A stretch of DNA of 64,000 nucleotides. It comes from CAWAWP01 sp963841205 (GTDB lineage: Bacteria; Chloroflexota; Ktedonobacteria; Ktedonobacterales; JADMIN01). Of the stretch, positions 36,002 to 45,377 are shown in pieces (positions within the stretch are counted from its first letter, which is position 1; each line of letters starts with the position of its first letter). The stretch is from NCBI GenBank assembly GCA_963841205.1, contig CAWJCH010000028.1, positions 17,166-81,165 on the forward strand. The letters are read 5' to 3'. The notes under the pieces are model-generated. The model did not search any database. It was not told the DNA's origin and saw only the letters and a program-made list of their open reading frames with translations. Both the position numbers and the translations under genes were made by a program.

Positions 36002-37037
36002 CCACAACAAGTACAACTGTATATTCTGTCAGCCAAGGTGAGCTTTTGCCGATGTCCACAGCTAGAGCAGTCTTGCGAGGTGTACGCGGGGTTCGCAGCG
36101 ACATACTTTCGACCGGCCCATGCTGCCTTGTACGAAAGGAGGCTTGTGAACTGACTCCACGCGGCGTCACTGATGCTCTTGGCGAGACACTGGGTATGCA
36201 TCATCCGGTTGACCGCAAGGTCTTCCACGGCGATGAGGTCAAATGCGTTGACAATGCGACGACTGTGCTGATGCATAAAGTCACCCCTACGCCACGCAAT
36301 ACGCTCACAGACACGAGCCACAACCTTGCGCCGACTGGCGCGCTCGGGCATGCCTTTCTCCTCCTTGGAGAGCCGCCGCTGTGTCGTGGCAAGTGCCTTC
36401 TCTTCAACGCGGAAGAAACGCGGGTTGGCAATCTCTTGTCCGTTCGAGAGCATTGCAAAGGTTTTCAAGCCTACGTCAATGCCGACCATTTCTCCAGTTT
36501 CGGGCAACGGGGATGGCTCGGCGCACTCGCACGAAAAACACACGTACCACTTGCCCGTGCTGCTGCGGCTGATGGTGGCCGTCTTGGGCACACCTTCCAG
36601 CAGACGATGAAGGGCGATCTTCACCATTCCAACGTTAGCGATGCGCAGGCGTTTGGCGTCACTGTCCAGCTTGCAGCCACCAGGAACCTGTGGGAAGGTG
36701 ATGCTATCGTAGCGTCCTTGGCCGCGAAATCGAGGATATCCAGCTTCTCACCAGCACGAACGCGTCGAAAGAACGCCTGAAATGCTAGGTCAATTCGTAC
36801 CGCAACGTTCTGCAACACCTGCGACTGGACTCCCGCCAACGCAGCACGATCTGCTTTCAACACGGGCAAAGTCGCCTGCTGATCATAGAGGCGCACCGAC
36901 TCCTGCCGCTGTTCCCACGCATCGCGCCGTTCCGCGAGCAAGCGGTTGTACACCCACCGGCATTCCTCAAGCTGCTGGCCGAGGAGGCGCTGCTGCTGCT
37001 TATTCGGGTACAAGCGGTACTTGAATGTCTTACGCAT
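36002..37037 (-). pseudogene. tnpB: tnpB, frameshifted and 3' truncated (distinct subtype)
   Basis: Starts MRKTFKYRLYPNKQQQRLLG, a less GC-rich TnpB subtype than the others. A frameshift lies near 36750 (VRAGEK, continuing to VKIALHRLLEGVPKTATIS). GIDVGLKTFAMLS (Asp) and IAVEDLAVNRMM (Glu) are kept. Coding ends at YSCTCCGL within the second zinc-ribbon pair, so the third catalytic Asp and the right end are lost. Confidence 0.82.
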
Positions 37038-37135
37038 GTTCTAATTATCGCGTAAAGCATACGTGTTGTCAAGCGCATGGTGTACTTCGCCTGCGGGCGA
37101 CAGCGCTTTCATCTCAATGCCTAAAGGCAGCGATC
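36002..37135 (-). mobile_element. Truncated IS200/IS605-type TnpB element F
   Basis: Left end near 37080-37135 has GATGAAAGCGCTGTCGCCCG, similar to elements A and D. The right end is missing: tnpB is cut in its zinc ribbon where the GNAT gene ends. No TnpA. Confidence 0.68.
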
Positions 37136-37184
37136 TTCAACTCTGATGTAAGTCACTCCGAAGCAGCCAAGGAGCCGCAGTACC

Positions 37185-38003
37185 ATGCCAGGGTCCATCT
37201 CCTTCGATCCCGTCGCCGACCGCTACGACCAGACGCGCACCTATCCGCCCGAGATCGCCGATCGCATCGCCGCCGCCCTACTCGAACAGGGCCACGTCCC
37301 GCCGCACGGCAGCATGCTGGAGATCGGCGTCGGCACTGGGCGCATCGCCCTGCCGTTACTCGCGCGAGGCATCGCCGTCACCGGGGTCGACATCTCACCC
37401 CTGATGGTCGACCAGCTCCGCGCGAAATATGCCGCCCTGCGTAACGAGCAGCCCGACCGCGACTGGGGCGCGCTCACCGTCGAGATGGCCGACATGTCCG
37501 CGCTGCCCTTCCCCGACGCCACCTTCGACTCCACCGTCGCCGTCCACGTCTTCCACCTCGTGCCCGAGTGGAAGCGCGCGCTCGACGAAGCCCTCCGCGT
37601 CACCAAACCCGGCGGCGCCCTCCTGATCGGCCAGGACGGCCACAACGGCTCCGCACGCCAGCAGATCCACGACGAGTGGGAGGAGATCGTCACCGAGCTG
37701 GGCTACGAGCCCCGTCGCGTCGGCGCGCAAGACTCCGCCGAGGTCCGCGCCGAGCTCGCCTCGCGCGGCCTTCCACTGGACTACATCACCATCGCCAAAT
37801 GGACCGTCAGCGAGACGCCCCGCCCGGCGCTGCGCAGCATCGTCGAGCGCGAGATGTCCAAGACCTGGCCCGTCCCCGACGACCTCTTTGCCGAATCCGC
37901 CCGCCGCCTCACCGCCTGGGCCGACCGCGAATACGGCGACCGTCTCGACATCCCCCAGCCCGACACCCACACCTTCACCCTCGCCGTCGTCCGCAAAGCC
38001 TAG
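37185..38003 (+). CDS. Class I SAM-dependent methyltransferase (UbiE/Methyltransf_11 type)
   Basis: 272 residues, with AAGGAGC before ATG 37185. Starts FDPVADRYDQTRTYPPEIADRI as in many methyltransf_11 proteins. Motif I MLEIGVGTGRIALPLL, GVDISPLMVDQLR, then ADMSALPFPDATFDSTVAVHVFHLV and ALRVTKPGGALLIGQD. The acceptor is unknown. No obvious operon partner. Confidence 0.9.
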   Translation: MPGSISFDPVADRYDQTRTYPPEIADRIAAALLEQGHVPPHGSMLEIGVGTGRIALPLLARGIAVTGVDISPLMVDQLRAKYAALRNEQPDRDWGALTVEMADMSALPFPDATFDSTVAVHVFHLVPEWKRALDEALRVTKPGGALLIGQDGHNGSARQQIHDEWEEIVTELGYEPRRVGAQDSAEVRAELASRGLPLDYITIAKWTVSETPRPALRSIVEREMSKTWPVPDDLFAESARRLTAWADREYGDRLDIPQPDTHTFTLAVVRKA

Positions 38004-38122
38004 CGCCGCGCATCTCCCGTGTGGCGTCTCCTTGCCTCAGGCATTGCCGTTTCGGGCAATGCCTCGCCCTACCGCCTTTCCCTCGCGGGGAAGGCGGGGT
38101 CACCCTCAGGGGCTTGTAGGAG

Positions 38123-38533
38123 TTAGGGTGCCCCCGTATCCACCACCTTCTCCGCCCGCCAGACCCCGTCCGTCTCGGTCACCCACAGCCCGATCACCCG
38201 CACCGGAGCCGAGAACGGCCACTGCGCCACCACCTGCGCCGCCTCGCGGATCGACGCGATATGCTGCTCATCCGAGACGGGATACGCCGCGCAGTCGTGG
38301 TGCCCCGCCACCGCGATCACCCGCGAGCCGTGCCGATCGACCGAGATTGTCACATACTCGTGCACATGCCCCTTGCGCTCCTCATGCCCGTGCGTCAGCG
38401 CCCAATCTGCGCCGGGGATCGTCACGGTATCCACATAGTCCACGCCGATGTTCTGCTTCAGCCAGCGCGCCACTGGCTCCTGCACCCGCCCGTCCATACA
38501 CGCGATCGCCGTCGCAAATGTCCCCGACGCCAT
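38123..38533 (-). CDS. Small beta-carbonic-anhydrase-like protein
   Basis: 136 residues. ATAIACMDGRVQEPVARWL (Cys-x-Asp-x-Arg) and VIAVAGHHDCAAYPVSDE (His and Cys ligands) resemble the active-site zinc motifs of the beta-carbonic anhydrase superfamily. The protein is much shorter than true enzymes (~200 residues), as in a known family of CA-like proteins of unproven activity. It could bind zinc without hydrating CO2. Confidence 0.68.
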   Translation of the reverse strand: MASGTFATAIACMDGRVQEPVARWLKQNIGVDYVDTVTIPGADWALTHGHEERKGHVHEYVTISVDRHGSRVIAVAGHHDCAAYPVSDEQHIASIREAAQVVAQWPFSAPVRVIGLWVTETDGVWRAEKVVDTGAP

Positions 38534-38570
38534 AAGCCCCTCCGTTGTTCTTACCTATTCGCAGGCATTA

Positions 38571-38729
38571 TCAGCCGCCGCTCCCTGGTCTCCACACATC
38601 AACCGTGTCATCATATCCACCCGATGCCACGAATCGCCCGTCAGGGGACCACGCGACCGCAGCAACGCTCTCATTGTTCCCATGCCAGACGAAACCCTGG
38701 TGGAAGGTGGTCGTGTCCCAGATGGTGAC
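38571..38729 (-). pseudogene. 3' fragment of WD40 gene (split by TnpB element G)
   Basis: 53 codons including the stop: VTIWDTTTFHQGF, then VAAVAWSPDGRFVASGGYDD and TVDVWRPGSGG. It is the last WD40 blade of the gene at 40084-41436. Removing 38730-40083 joins DEDNT to VTIWD in frame. Confidence 0.88.
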
Positions 38730-40083
38730 AGGTATAAAGCTTCAGCCTGCCGCAAGCCGCAGGACTTCAGCCCTGGCGGTTAGGCACTCTGCGGCTTCAG
38801 CCAGAAGCCCTGGTAGTTTACCGCTTTCGCGCTGTCTGGTTGGAATAGGGACTCATGAACGAGAGCGTGCGCAAAACCTACAAGGAGCAACTGCGCCCGA
38901 CGCCCGCCCAGGAGCGGGCGTTGGATGCCGTGCTCTGGCGCTGCCGCACGCTCTACAACACGGCGCTTGAGCAGCGCATCACCGCCTGGGAGCGCTGCCA
39001 CGTCTCCGTCTCGCGCTTTGCCCAGGAAGCCGAGTTGAAAGACATCCGGGCGGAGATGCCAGAATACGCCGCCATCCACTGCCACGTGCTGCAGGACGTG
39101 CTGGCCCGGCTCGACACGGCGTACCAGGCGTTCTTCCGGCGGGTGCGAGACGGGGAGCAGGCCGGGCTTTCCCCGTTTCCGGGGACGCAGCCGCTGGCAC
39201 TCCTTCACCTACAAAGAGTACGGCAATGGCGCGCGCCTCGAGAACGGTTTCCTCGTCCTGTCGAAGATCGGGCGCGTCGCGGTGCGGTGGACTCGTCCCC
39301 TGGCGGGCGTTCCCAAGACCGTCACCGTCTCCCGCGAGGCGGACGGCTGGTACGTCTGTTTCTCGTGTGCCGAGGTGCCCACACGGCCGTTGCCGCTCAC
39401 CGGGGCCGAGACGGGCGTCGACGTGGGGTTGAAGGTGTTCCTCGTCACGGCGGACGGCCAGGTCGTCGAGAACCCGCGCCACCATCGGCGGGGGGAGCAG
39501 CGGTTGGCGAAGGCGCAGCGCCGCGTCTCACGCCGCACGAAGGGCAGCCACCGCCGCCGCAAGGCCGTCGCGTGTCTTGCCCGCGCACACCAGACCGTGC
39601 AGCGCCAGCGCGTCGACTTCCACCACAAGACCGCGTTGGCACTGGTCCGTCGGTACGACACGATCTCCACGAGGCCATCCAGATCGCCAACCTCACTCGC
39701 CGCCCCGCTCCGATGCCGGATGAAAACGGCGGCTATCGCCAGAACGGAGCCAGCCACAAAGCGGGCCTGAATAAAAGCATTCACGACGCCGGCTGGGGCC
39801 GCTTCCTCTCCGTCCTCGCCTGCACGGCAGCATGCGCCGGCAAGCGAGTGGAAGCGGTTCCTCCGGCGTACACCTCGCAGGACTGCAGCGGCTGTGGGGA
39901 GCGTGTGCCCAAATCCTTGCGCGTGCGCACCCACGTCTGTCCCACCTGCGGCCTCGTCCTGGACCGCGACGAGAACGCGGCCAGGAATATTCAATGGCGC
40001 GGGCAGCGCCTTCGGGGACTCGCGGGGCTGCCCGCGGGGATGAACCGAGAACCCATGGGGCTTTAGCCCCCGTGGAGTGTCAG
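38730..40083 (+). mobile_element. IS200/IS605-type TnpB-only element G
   Basis: 1354 bases inserted after GGTGAC in a WD40 gene. Begins AGGTATAAAGCTTCAGCC; ends with hairpin TGGGGCTTTAGCCCC, then GTGGAGTGTCAG. Both ends are fixed by the in-frame restoration of the host gene. No target duplication, as expected for HUH-type insertion. Confidence 0.92.
38855..40066 (+). pseudogene. tnpB: tnpB (IS605 OrfB family), two compensating frameshifts
   Basis: Starts MNESVRKTYKEQLRPTPAQE. The frame leaves near 39170 (DGEQAG) and continues as VRWTRPLAGVPKTVTVS. It returns near 39665 before EAIQIANLTRRPAPMPDENG, and ends NREPMGL with the stop in the right-end hairpin. Triad: GVDVGLKVFL, near-E region EAIQIANL, DRDENAARNI. 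Closest relative here is the intact TnpB at 46895-48109. Confidence 0.88.
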
Positions 40084-41436
40084 AGTGTTATCTTCGTCAT
40101 TGCGGCCAGTCGCCGCCAAAAATCGACCATCGGGCCTGAAGAAGACATCGCATGCCTCCTCACAAGGGAGCGTTTTCTGGAGCAGCAATGCTCCCGAGGT
40201 GGCGGCGAACTCCTCCAGCACGACGCTGTAACTGTACTGGTAGTCCTCAGCGGCGCCACCCTCCACGGGATTGTTGCTCACCAGTTCAACCTCCTTGCCA
40301 TCAGGGGGCCATGCGAGCTCGTTCCCACGCGCGTAGCTCAGATGGGAAGCGGCCGTCCACAACGTTGCGCCGCTCGTGCTATCGATCACGTCCACCTTGC
40401 CGATCGTTAAAGCCGCTAGACGAGTGCCGTCCGGTGACCAGGCGAGATCGTTGGACACGAAACCGGTGAGCTGCGATGTAACAAGCAGTTTGCCGGTGCT
40501 CGCGTCCCAAACCTGGAGAGAGGTGGGACCGGAAGAGCCGGTCTCGGTGCCGGTCGTTGCGATGCGATCTCCCTCAGGCGACCATGCCGCGGCCCTCGTG
40601 CAGTCAGCGGTGCTTGTGAGGAGGAGTTGGAAGACGGCGCTCTCGTTCCAAATCTCCACTCTGCCGGTTTGTGAACAGACGGCGATGCGCCTCCCATCCG
40701 GCGACCAACTCAGCCCGCCAATGCCTACCTCATAGAGATCGTTTTGGGGATCGTAGCCCGTCGGAGCCGTCTGCCGCTTGCTGACGTGTTCCCCCGTAAA
40801 CGCATCCCAGATGAGCACGTTGCCCTGGTAATCCCCCGAAGCGATGCGCCTCCCATCCGGCGACCATGCCAACGCCGTGATGTCTGAGGTATGCCCGCGA
40901 TACGTAAACGTCGGGATCAGCTCGGGCGCTGCGCGCACGAACCATGCTCCCGTCCCGAGCAGCAGGCTCAGCAAGATACCCCACGCGGCGTGCGTACGCC
41001 ACGACAGGCGACGATGCCCGAAGCGCCGCTCAAGTCGATCAGCGAGATACAGGATAGCCGGTATGACGACGAAAGCGAGCACGGCGCCCGCAATGATGGC
41101 CGTGTAGAAAGGTGTGATGTGGAGGTTCGTCGAGGTAAACATCGCGAACAGTAGGAGTTGACAACCAACGACGAAGTAGAGACCGCCGCCGCTGAGCGCT
41201 ATGCGTTGCTTGGTTGGAAGGCCACCCAGGTCGGCGCGAAGGAACTGGATACAGAACAAGAGCGTCGGGAGGAGGAGCGCAAGCTGCATTCGAACCTTCG
41301 CGGCGACATCCCACGTGCTGTACGGTGAGAGGAGAACGGGGATATATAGGGCGCTGAAGGCAAAGAGGAACAGGAAAATCGGCCACCAATCTCGCAGCCA
41401 GCCGAGCACCCTGCGCCGCCGGCTCACCATCGTCAT
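40084..41436 (-). pseudogene. 5' part of membrane WD40-repeat protein, interrupted by element G
   Basis: From ATG 41436, 451 codons up to DEDNT at the insertion point. The first ~150 residues have about five membrane helices (WPIFLFLFAFSALYIPVLL, IIAGAVLAFVVIPAILYLAD). WD40 blades follow (ITALAWSPDGRRIASGDYQG, GLSWSPDGRRIAVCSQTG, DLAWSPDGTRLAALTIG, VFFRPDGRFLAATG). The last blade is now at 38571-38729. Read as it stands, the protein ends with TLHGG inside the element and lacks a closed propeller. Role unknown; probably a scaffold at the membrane. Confidence 0.88.
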
Positions 41437-41514
41437 TGCCGCGCTCCCTGCATACGCCGCGCTACGCCGCCCAATTGCACTGGAGCGAGTATAGCAGAGT
41501 AGCGATACGCCGTT

Positions 41515-42198
41515 TCAGCCCAGATGCCCCCGCAGCTCCGCGAGGCTGAAGTCGCGCAGATCGGCGATATGCTCGATGGTGACGTCCGGCGCCGGATCGA
41601 ACCGCTCCGGGTCGATGCCGTAGTGCCCCTGCCGCACATGCACCGTCACGAAGCGATCCGGCATCTGCGCCTTCGTCTCCGCCAGGATGCGTTTCTTATC
41701 GTCCACCATCACATACAGCGGCGCCGGCCACCGCCCCAGAATCCCGCTGAGGTGCTCTTCCTTGTGGACGTAGATCAGCACGTGGCCCTCAACCGCCGCC
41801 GCCAGCCCCGCGCGCTCGATCTTCAGCGGCTGATACACCCCGTCCCCGTCGGACACAATCGCCGGGAACGCGATCGTGCGTAGATACGCCAGCGTCTCCA
41901 GCGCGCCGGGATAGAGCCGCTCCGCGAAGGGATAGTCCATGATCGTCGCGCGCACCCGCTCCAGCAGCGCATTGTCATTCAGCTCGTAGCGGAAATGCTC
42001 GATCGTCAGCGGGAAGTCCACCGTCCCCGTCTGCGCGCGCACATCCTCATAGAGGCGCCAGAACCGCTCGGCCCGTTCCTCGCCGAGCAGCGCGCGCAGT
42101 CGCACCTCGAGGTCAGCCTTCAGCGCATCATTGTCCAGCAGCGTATTGTCGCAGTCCAGGACGAACACCGCCGGACCGACATACCCCGGAGTCGCCAT
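41515..42198 (-). CDS. HAD-superfamily hydrolase
   Basis: 227 residues from ATG 42198, preceded by AGGAGGG. Motif I VFVLDCDNTLLDND (two Asp), a helical cap (LRALLGEERAERFWRLYEDV), motif II IVSDGDG, motif III Lys and IV YVMVDDKKRIL. The family is usually a small phosphatase; the substrate is unknown. Confidence 0.86.
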   Translation of the reverse strand: MATPGYVGPAVFVLDCDNTLLDNDALKADLEVRLRALLGEERAERFWRLYEDVRAQTGTVDFPLTIEHFRYELNDNALLERVRATIMDYPFAERLYPGALETLAYLRTIAFPAIVSDGDGVYQPLKIERAGLAAAVEGHVLIYVHKEEHLSGILGRWPAPLYVMVDDKKRILAETKAQMPDRFVTVHVRQGHYGIDPERFDPAPDVTIEHIADLRDFSLAELRGHLG

Positions 42199-42285
42199 CG
42201 CCGCATCCCTCCTCGCGCGGTGAATCCACGTCCAGTTGCCGCCAGATTGTAACACGGCGTACCCGTGGGCAAAGGACGGTGGCCA

Positions 42286-44295
42286 CTACTCTTGAGCATA
42301 GGTGCGTGCGACCCTATTCGGCATAGACATACGACCCGGCTGCGGCGCACTCGGTCGCGCCCCGCCGCTCGGCTGCGCGATCCCCTCTCCGGCGGGATAC
42401 TCCCGATAACCCTGGTAGAACTCGCCGTACTCCTCGGTCGTGCCCGGAGTGTACAGCATGCTCTCCTCCGGCTGCGGGCTCAGGCGGAATGGCACCGCGT
42501 TCGCGCGCATCTCCTGCGTGATGCCGAGCACGTGGCGCGCCAAGCCGATCGCGTCCTGCGCATAGCTCGTCGTGAGCCGCAAGAGCTCCTCTTGCCTGGC
42601 GCTGTTCACAACGGCTCCGTCCGCGCCCCGCGCTCCGCCGCCCTGCGCGCGCGCAGCGTTCGCCACGTCTTGCAACGCGGTATCCAGCTCCGCCAGGCCG
42701 GCGGTCGCGTTACGCTGAATCGTCTGGACCGACTTGCCGATCCGCGTCAAGAGCTCGCCGAGGTACTGAACCTCGTCAGTCTGCCGCCGCACCACATCCG
42801 CGATCGCCGGCGCGTTGCGCTGGGCCAGCGCCAGATTGGCGGCCACGGCGAGCTGGCCCAGGCGCCCCGCCGACAGATACGCCTGCTCGGCATAGTCGAG
42901 CGCCGCGCGTGCATGGGCCCCCGCGCCCTCGCGCGCCAGTTGACGCACCAGCTCGTGCGCCCGGTCCGTCTGCATGAACAGCGAGACCGAAGAAGCAGGC
43001 TGCGGCATCTCCGTCTGCGGCCCATAGCGCGGCGTGAGCGGGAAAGATGACGCGCTCCGCGGGTTTGCACTCGAGATGTTCAACATCGTCTCTGCGCGAT
43101 CGACCTGCTGGCGCAGCATCACCTCAATCTGCTCGACCGCCGTCTGCGTGCGCAGGACGAACCGCCGGAAACGTCCGACCGTGAAATTGAACGCGTTCGC
43201 CAGCATGCCGATCGGATCGCTGCTCACCGAGGCATTCACGCGCAGATCGCCCGCACCCGCCACGCGCACGTCGGCAAACAGCCGCTCGGCGGCGTTGACC
43301 ATCGCGTCGTTCTGCCGCCGCGTCACGTCCAGCAAGCCGACGATAGTATCAAGCATGCCGTTCACCGAAGCCGTCACGTCCGCGATCTCGTCGCGTCCCA
43401 CCACCTCAACGCGCTGCTCCACTTCTCCCTGCTCGATCGCCAGCGTCACCTGCCGCAGATCGCGCAGCCGTCGCACCAGCGTCCCCGAGATCAGCCACCC
43501 TACCAAACCTACGCAGGCGAAGGCCACCACCGCCGCGATCAGCGAGATGATCAACTGCGCCTGCTGCTCCACCACCGCCGCGTCGCTCACCGAGGACGCG
43601 ATGCGCCCGTCGAACTGGATCAGCGCGCGCAATGCGCTCTGCGCGTCCGCGTTGGTCGGTTCGACCTGCGCCCGTAGTAGCGCGGATGCGCCCGCCATGT
43701 CGCCCGTCGTCACGTCTTGTTCGAGCTGCGTCTGGGCATCACGGTAGAACTGCCACGTACGCTGGGCGCTCGCCGTCAGCGTGCGCTGCTGCTCGACCTG
43801 CGCCCCGTGTCCGCCCTCGTCGAGGAACGCGACCTGGTCACCGTGCTCCCCCACGAGGCTCTGCCCCGCGAACTGCTGCAAAATCGTCTCGTAGCGGCTC
43901 GTGAGCCCCTGGAGCGCCGCTTGATCGGTGCTGATCGTTTCACTCGAGAGATTCGCCGTCGCGTCGGTCACCAAGCCATGCGCCTCGGTATTCATCAGCT
44001 GGAGGAAACCATCAGCGGTCGTGAGCGAGGTATTTGAGGCAAGTAGGCTCTGGTAAAACGTCGCCTCTTTGCTGAGCGACTGGGCGCGTTGGATGCCGGA
44101 AATCCCGGCGGCGATGGCGGCGATCATCGCCGCGAGCAAGAAGCCGAGGGCCAGGCGCCAGAAAATGGGGAGATCGAGGAGGAGGTGGCGCCGCCGTTGC
44201 GCAGCGCGAGGAGGCGCCACTGCAGGGCGCGATGCCCCTCCAAACGGCGCGGATTGAGAAGGTGGCCCTTGCGGGGCGAGCTCAGGCCTGCTCAT
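42286..44295 (-). CDS. HAMP-domain transmembrane signalling protein without recognised output domain
   Basis: 669 residues from ATG 44295, preceded by GAAGGGA. First helix FWRLALGFLLAAMIAAIAAG, an extracytoplasmic helical sensor (~55-260), then a second helix LIISLIAAVVAFACVGLVGW and a HAMP domain (LRDLRQVTLAIEQGEVEQRV, GRDEIADVTASVNGML). The C-terminal ~330 residues are long helices resembling an MCP coiled coil but lacking the signalling-tip motif, and there is no kinase or cyclase domain. It overlaps the PstS-like gene by 14 bases, so the lipoprotein may be its ligand-presenting partner. Confidence 0.78.
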   Translation of the reverse strand: MSRPELAPQGPPSQSAPFGGASRPAVAPPRAAQRRRHLLLDLPIFWRLALGFLLAAMIAAIAAGISGIQRAQSLSKEATFYQSLLASNTSLTTADGFLQLMNTEAHGLVTDATANLSSETISTDQAALQGLTSRYETILQQFAGQSLVGEHGDQVAFLDEGGHGAQVEQQRTLTASAQRTWQFYRDAQTQLEQDVTTGDMAGASALLRAQVEPTNADAQSALRALIQFDGRIASSVSDAAVVEQQAQLIISLIAAVVAFACVGLVGWLISGTLVRRLRDLRQVTLAIEQGEVEQRVEVVGRDEIADVTASVNGMLDTIVGLLDVTRRQNDAMVNAAERLFADVRVAGAGDLRVNASVSSDPIGMLANAFNFTVGRFRRFVLRTQTAVEQIEVMLRQQVDRAETMLNISSANPRSASSFPLTPRYGPQTEMPQPASSVSLFMQTDRAHELVRQLAREGAGAHARAALDYAEQAYLSAGRLGQLAVAANLALAQRNAPAIADVVRRQTDEVQYLGELLTRIGKSVQTIQRNATAGLAELDTALQDVANAARAQGGGARGADGAVVNSARQEELLRLTTSYAQDAIGLARHVLGITQEMRANAVPFRLSPQPEESMLYTPGTTEEYGEFYQGYREYPAGEGIAQPSGGARPSAPQPGRMSMPNRVARTYAQE

Positions 44296-45217
44296 AGCCA
44301 CCGTCCCTTCGCACCAGTGCAACCTGCGCTCCCCCCGACGGAGCGGAGGAGGCGAGCTGAGCGTTCGCGATAGGGATGTAGCCGAGCTGGGCGGCGAGCT
44401 GCTGCACCTCCGAGCCGGTCATGAACGTCAGGAACGCCTCGATCAGCGGATTGTCGTCGCCCAGCGTATACATATGCTCGAAGCCCCAGAACGCGTACTG
44501 GCCGCCCTGAATATTCGCGGGGGTCGGCAGCTTCCCGCCGATCGCCACCTGTTGCACCGTCGGGTTGAGCACCGACACGGCGAGGTAGCCGATCGCGCCA
44601 GGCGTCTGCGCCACCGTCTGCAGCACCGTCTGCGACGAATCGCTCGTCAGCAGCGTGCCCTTCTGGTCGCGCCCGCCAAGGATGTACTTGCGGAAGGTGG
44701 CCCGCGTGCCCGAGGTCGCCGGACGCACCACCGGCACGATCGGCAGATCCGGCCCGCCCACATCCTTCCAGTTGCGAATCGTGCCGGTCGAGAAGATCGC
44801 GATGATCTGATCCACCGTAAGCGACTGCACGTTGACGTCGGTATTGGTGATCATCGTGAAGGGGATCAGGCAGACCAGATGATCCGTCAGATTCGGATCC
44901 GGAAAGAGCGCGGGATCGGCGTACACATCCGAGTCGCCGATCTCCACTTTCCCCGCATTCACGTCCGAGACGCCCTGCAGGCTGCCGCCACCCGCCACGT
45001 CGATCTTGACCCGCGGATTGTGTTGCATGAATGCCGCCGCCGCCTTCGTCACCAGCGGTTGCAGCGCCGTCGAGCCGTCCACCGTCAGGTGTCCGCTGAG
45101 GGCTGGCGCACCGCCTCCGGGCGCCGAACAGGCGCTCACCAGTCCGAGCGTGATCGCGAGGAGGGCGAGCAGCGTGACGCGGCGTGTCAGATCAAGGCGC
45201 GATGAGATCGCTCGCAT
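44282..45217 (-). CDS. pstS: PstS-like phosphate-binding lipoprotein
   Basis: 311 residues from ATG 45217. Lipoprotein signal TLLALLAITLGLVSAC. Phosphate-binding signatures: LTVDGSTALQPLVTKAAAAF, VAGGGSLQGVSDVNAGKVEIGDS, RNWKDVGGPDLPI and RPATSGTRATFRKYI. No pstCAB genes are in the window; instead the next gene encodes a HAMP sensor and overlaps it. It could serve a distant Pst transporter or act as a sensor's periplasmic subunit. Confidence 0.85.
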   Translation of the reverse strand: MRAISSRLDLTRRVTLLALLAITLGLVSACSAPGGGAPALSGHLTVDGSTALQPLVTKAAAAFMQHNPRVKIDVAGGGSLQGVSDVNAGKVEIGDSDVYADPALFPDPNLTDHLVCLIPFTMITNTDVNVQSLTVDQIIAIFSTGTIRNWKDVGGPDLPIVPVVRPATSGTRATFRKYILGGRDQKGTLLTSDSSQTVLQTVAQTPGAIGYLAVSVLNPTVQQVAIGGKLPTPANIQGGQYAFWGFEHMYTLGDDNPLIEAFLTFMTGSEVQQLAAQLGYIPIANAQLASSAPSGGAQVALVRRDGGYEQA

Positions 45218-45377
45218 GAACAACGGTCGCTTTCCGCGAGATGGCTTGGCGCTTCGAGCGAAGCGCGAAAGCAACGACGCTTGACCGTTGTGACGATAGC
45301 GGGCGCGCCTTAAGAAGCTATTAGGTGAAGGGATACATTGCATTAACGCGAGAGCAGTATTTGGCCGATTCGCCGGG

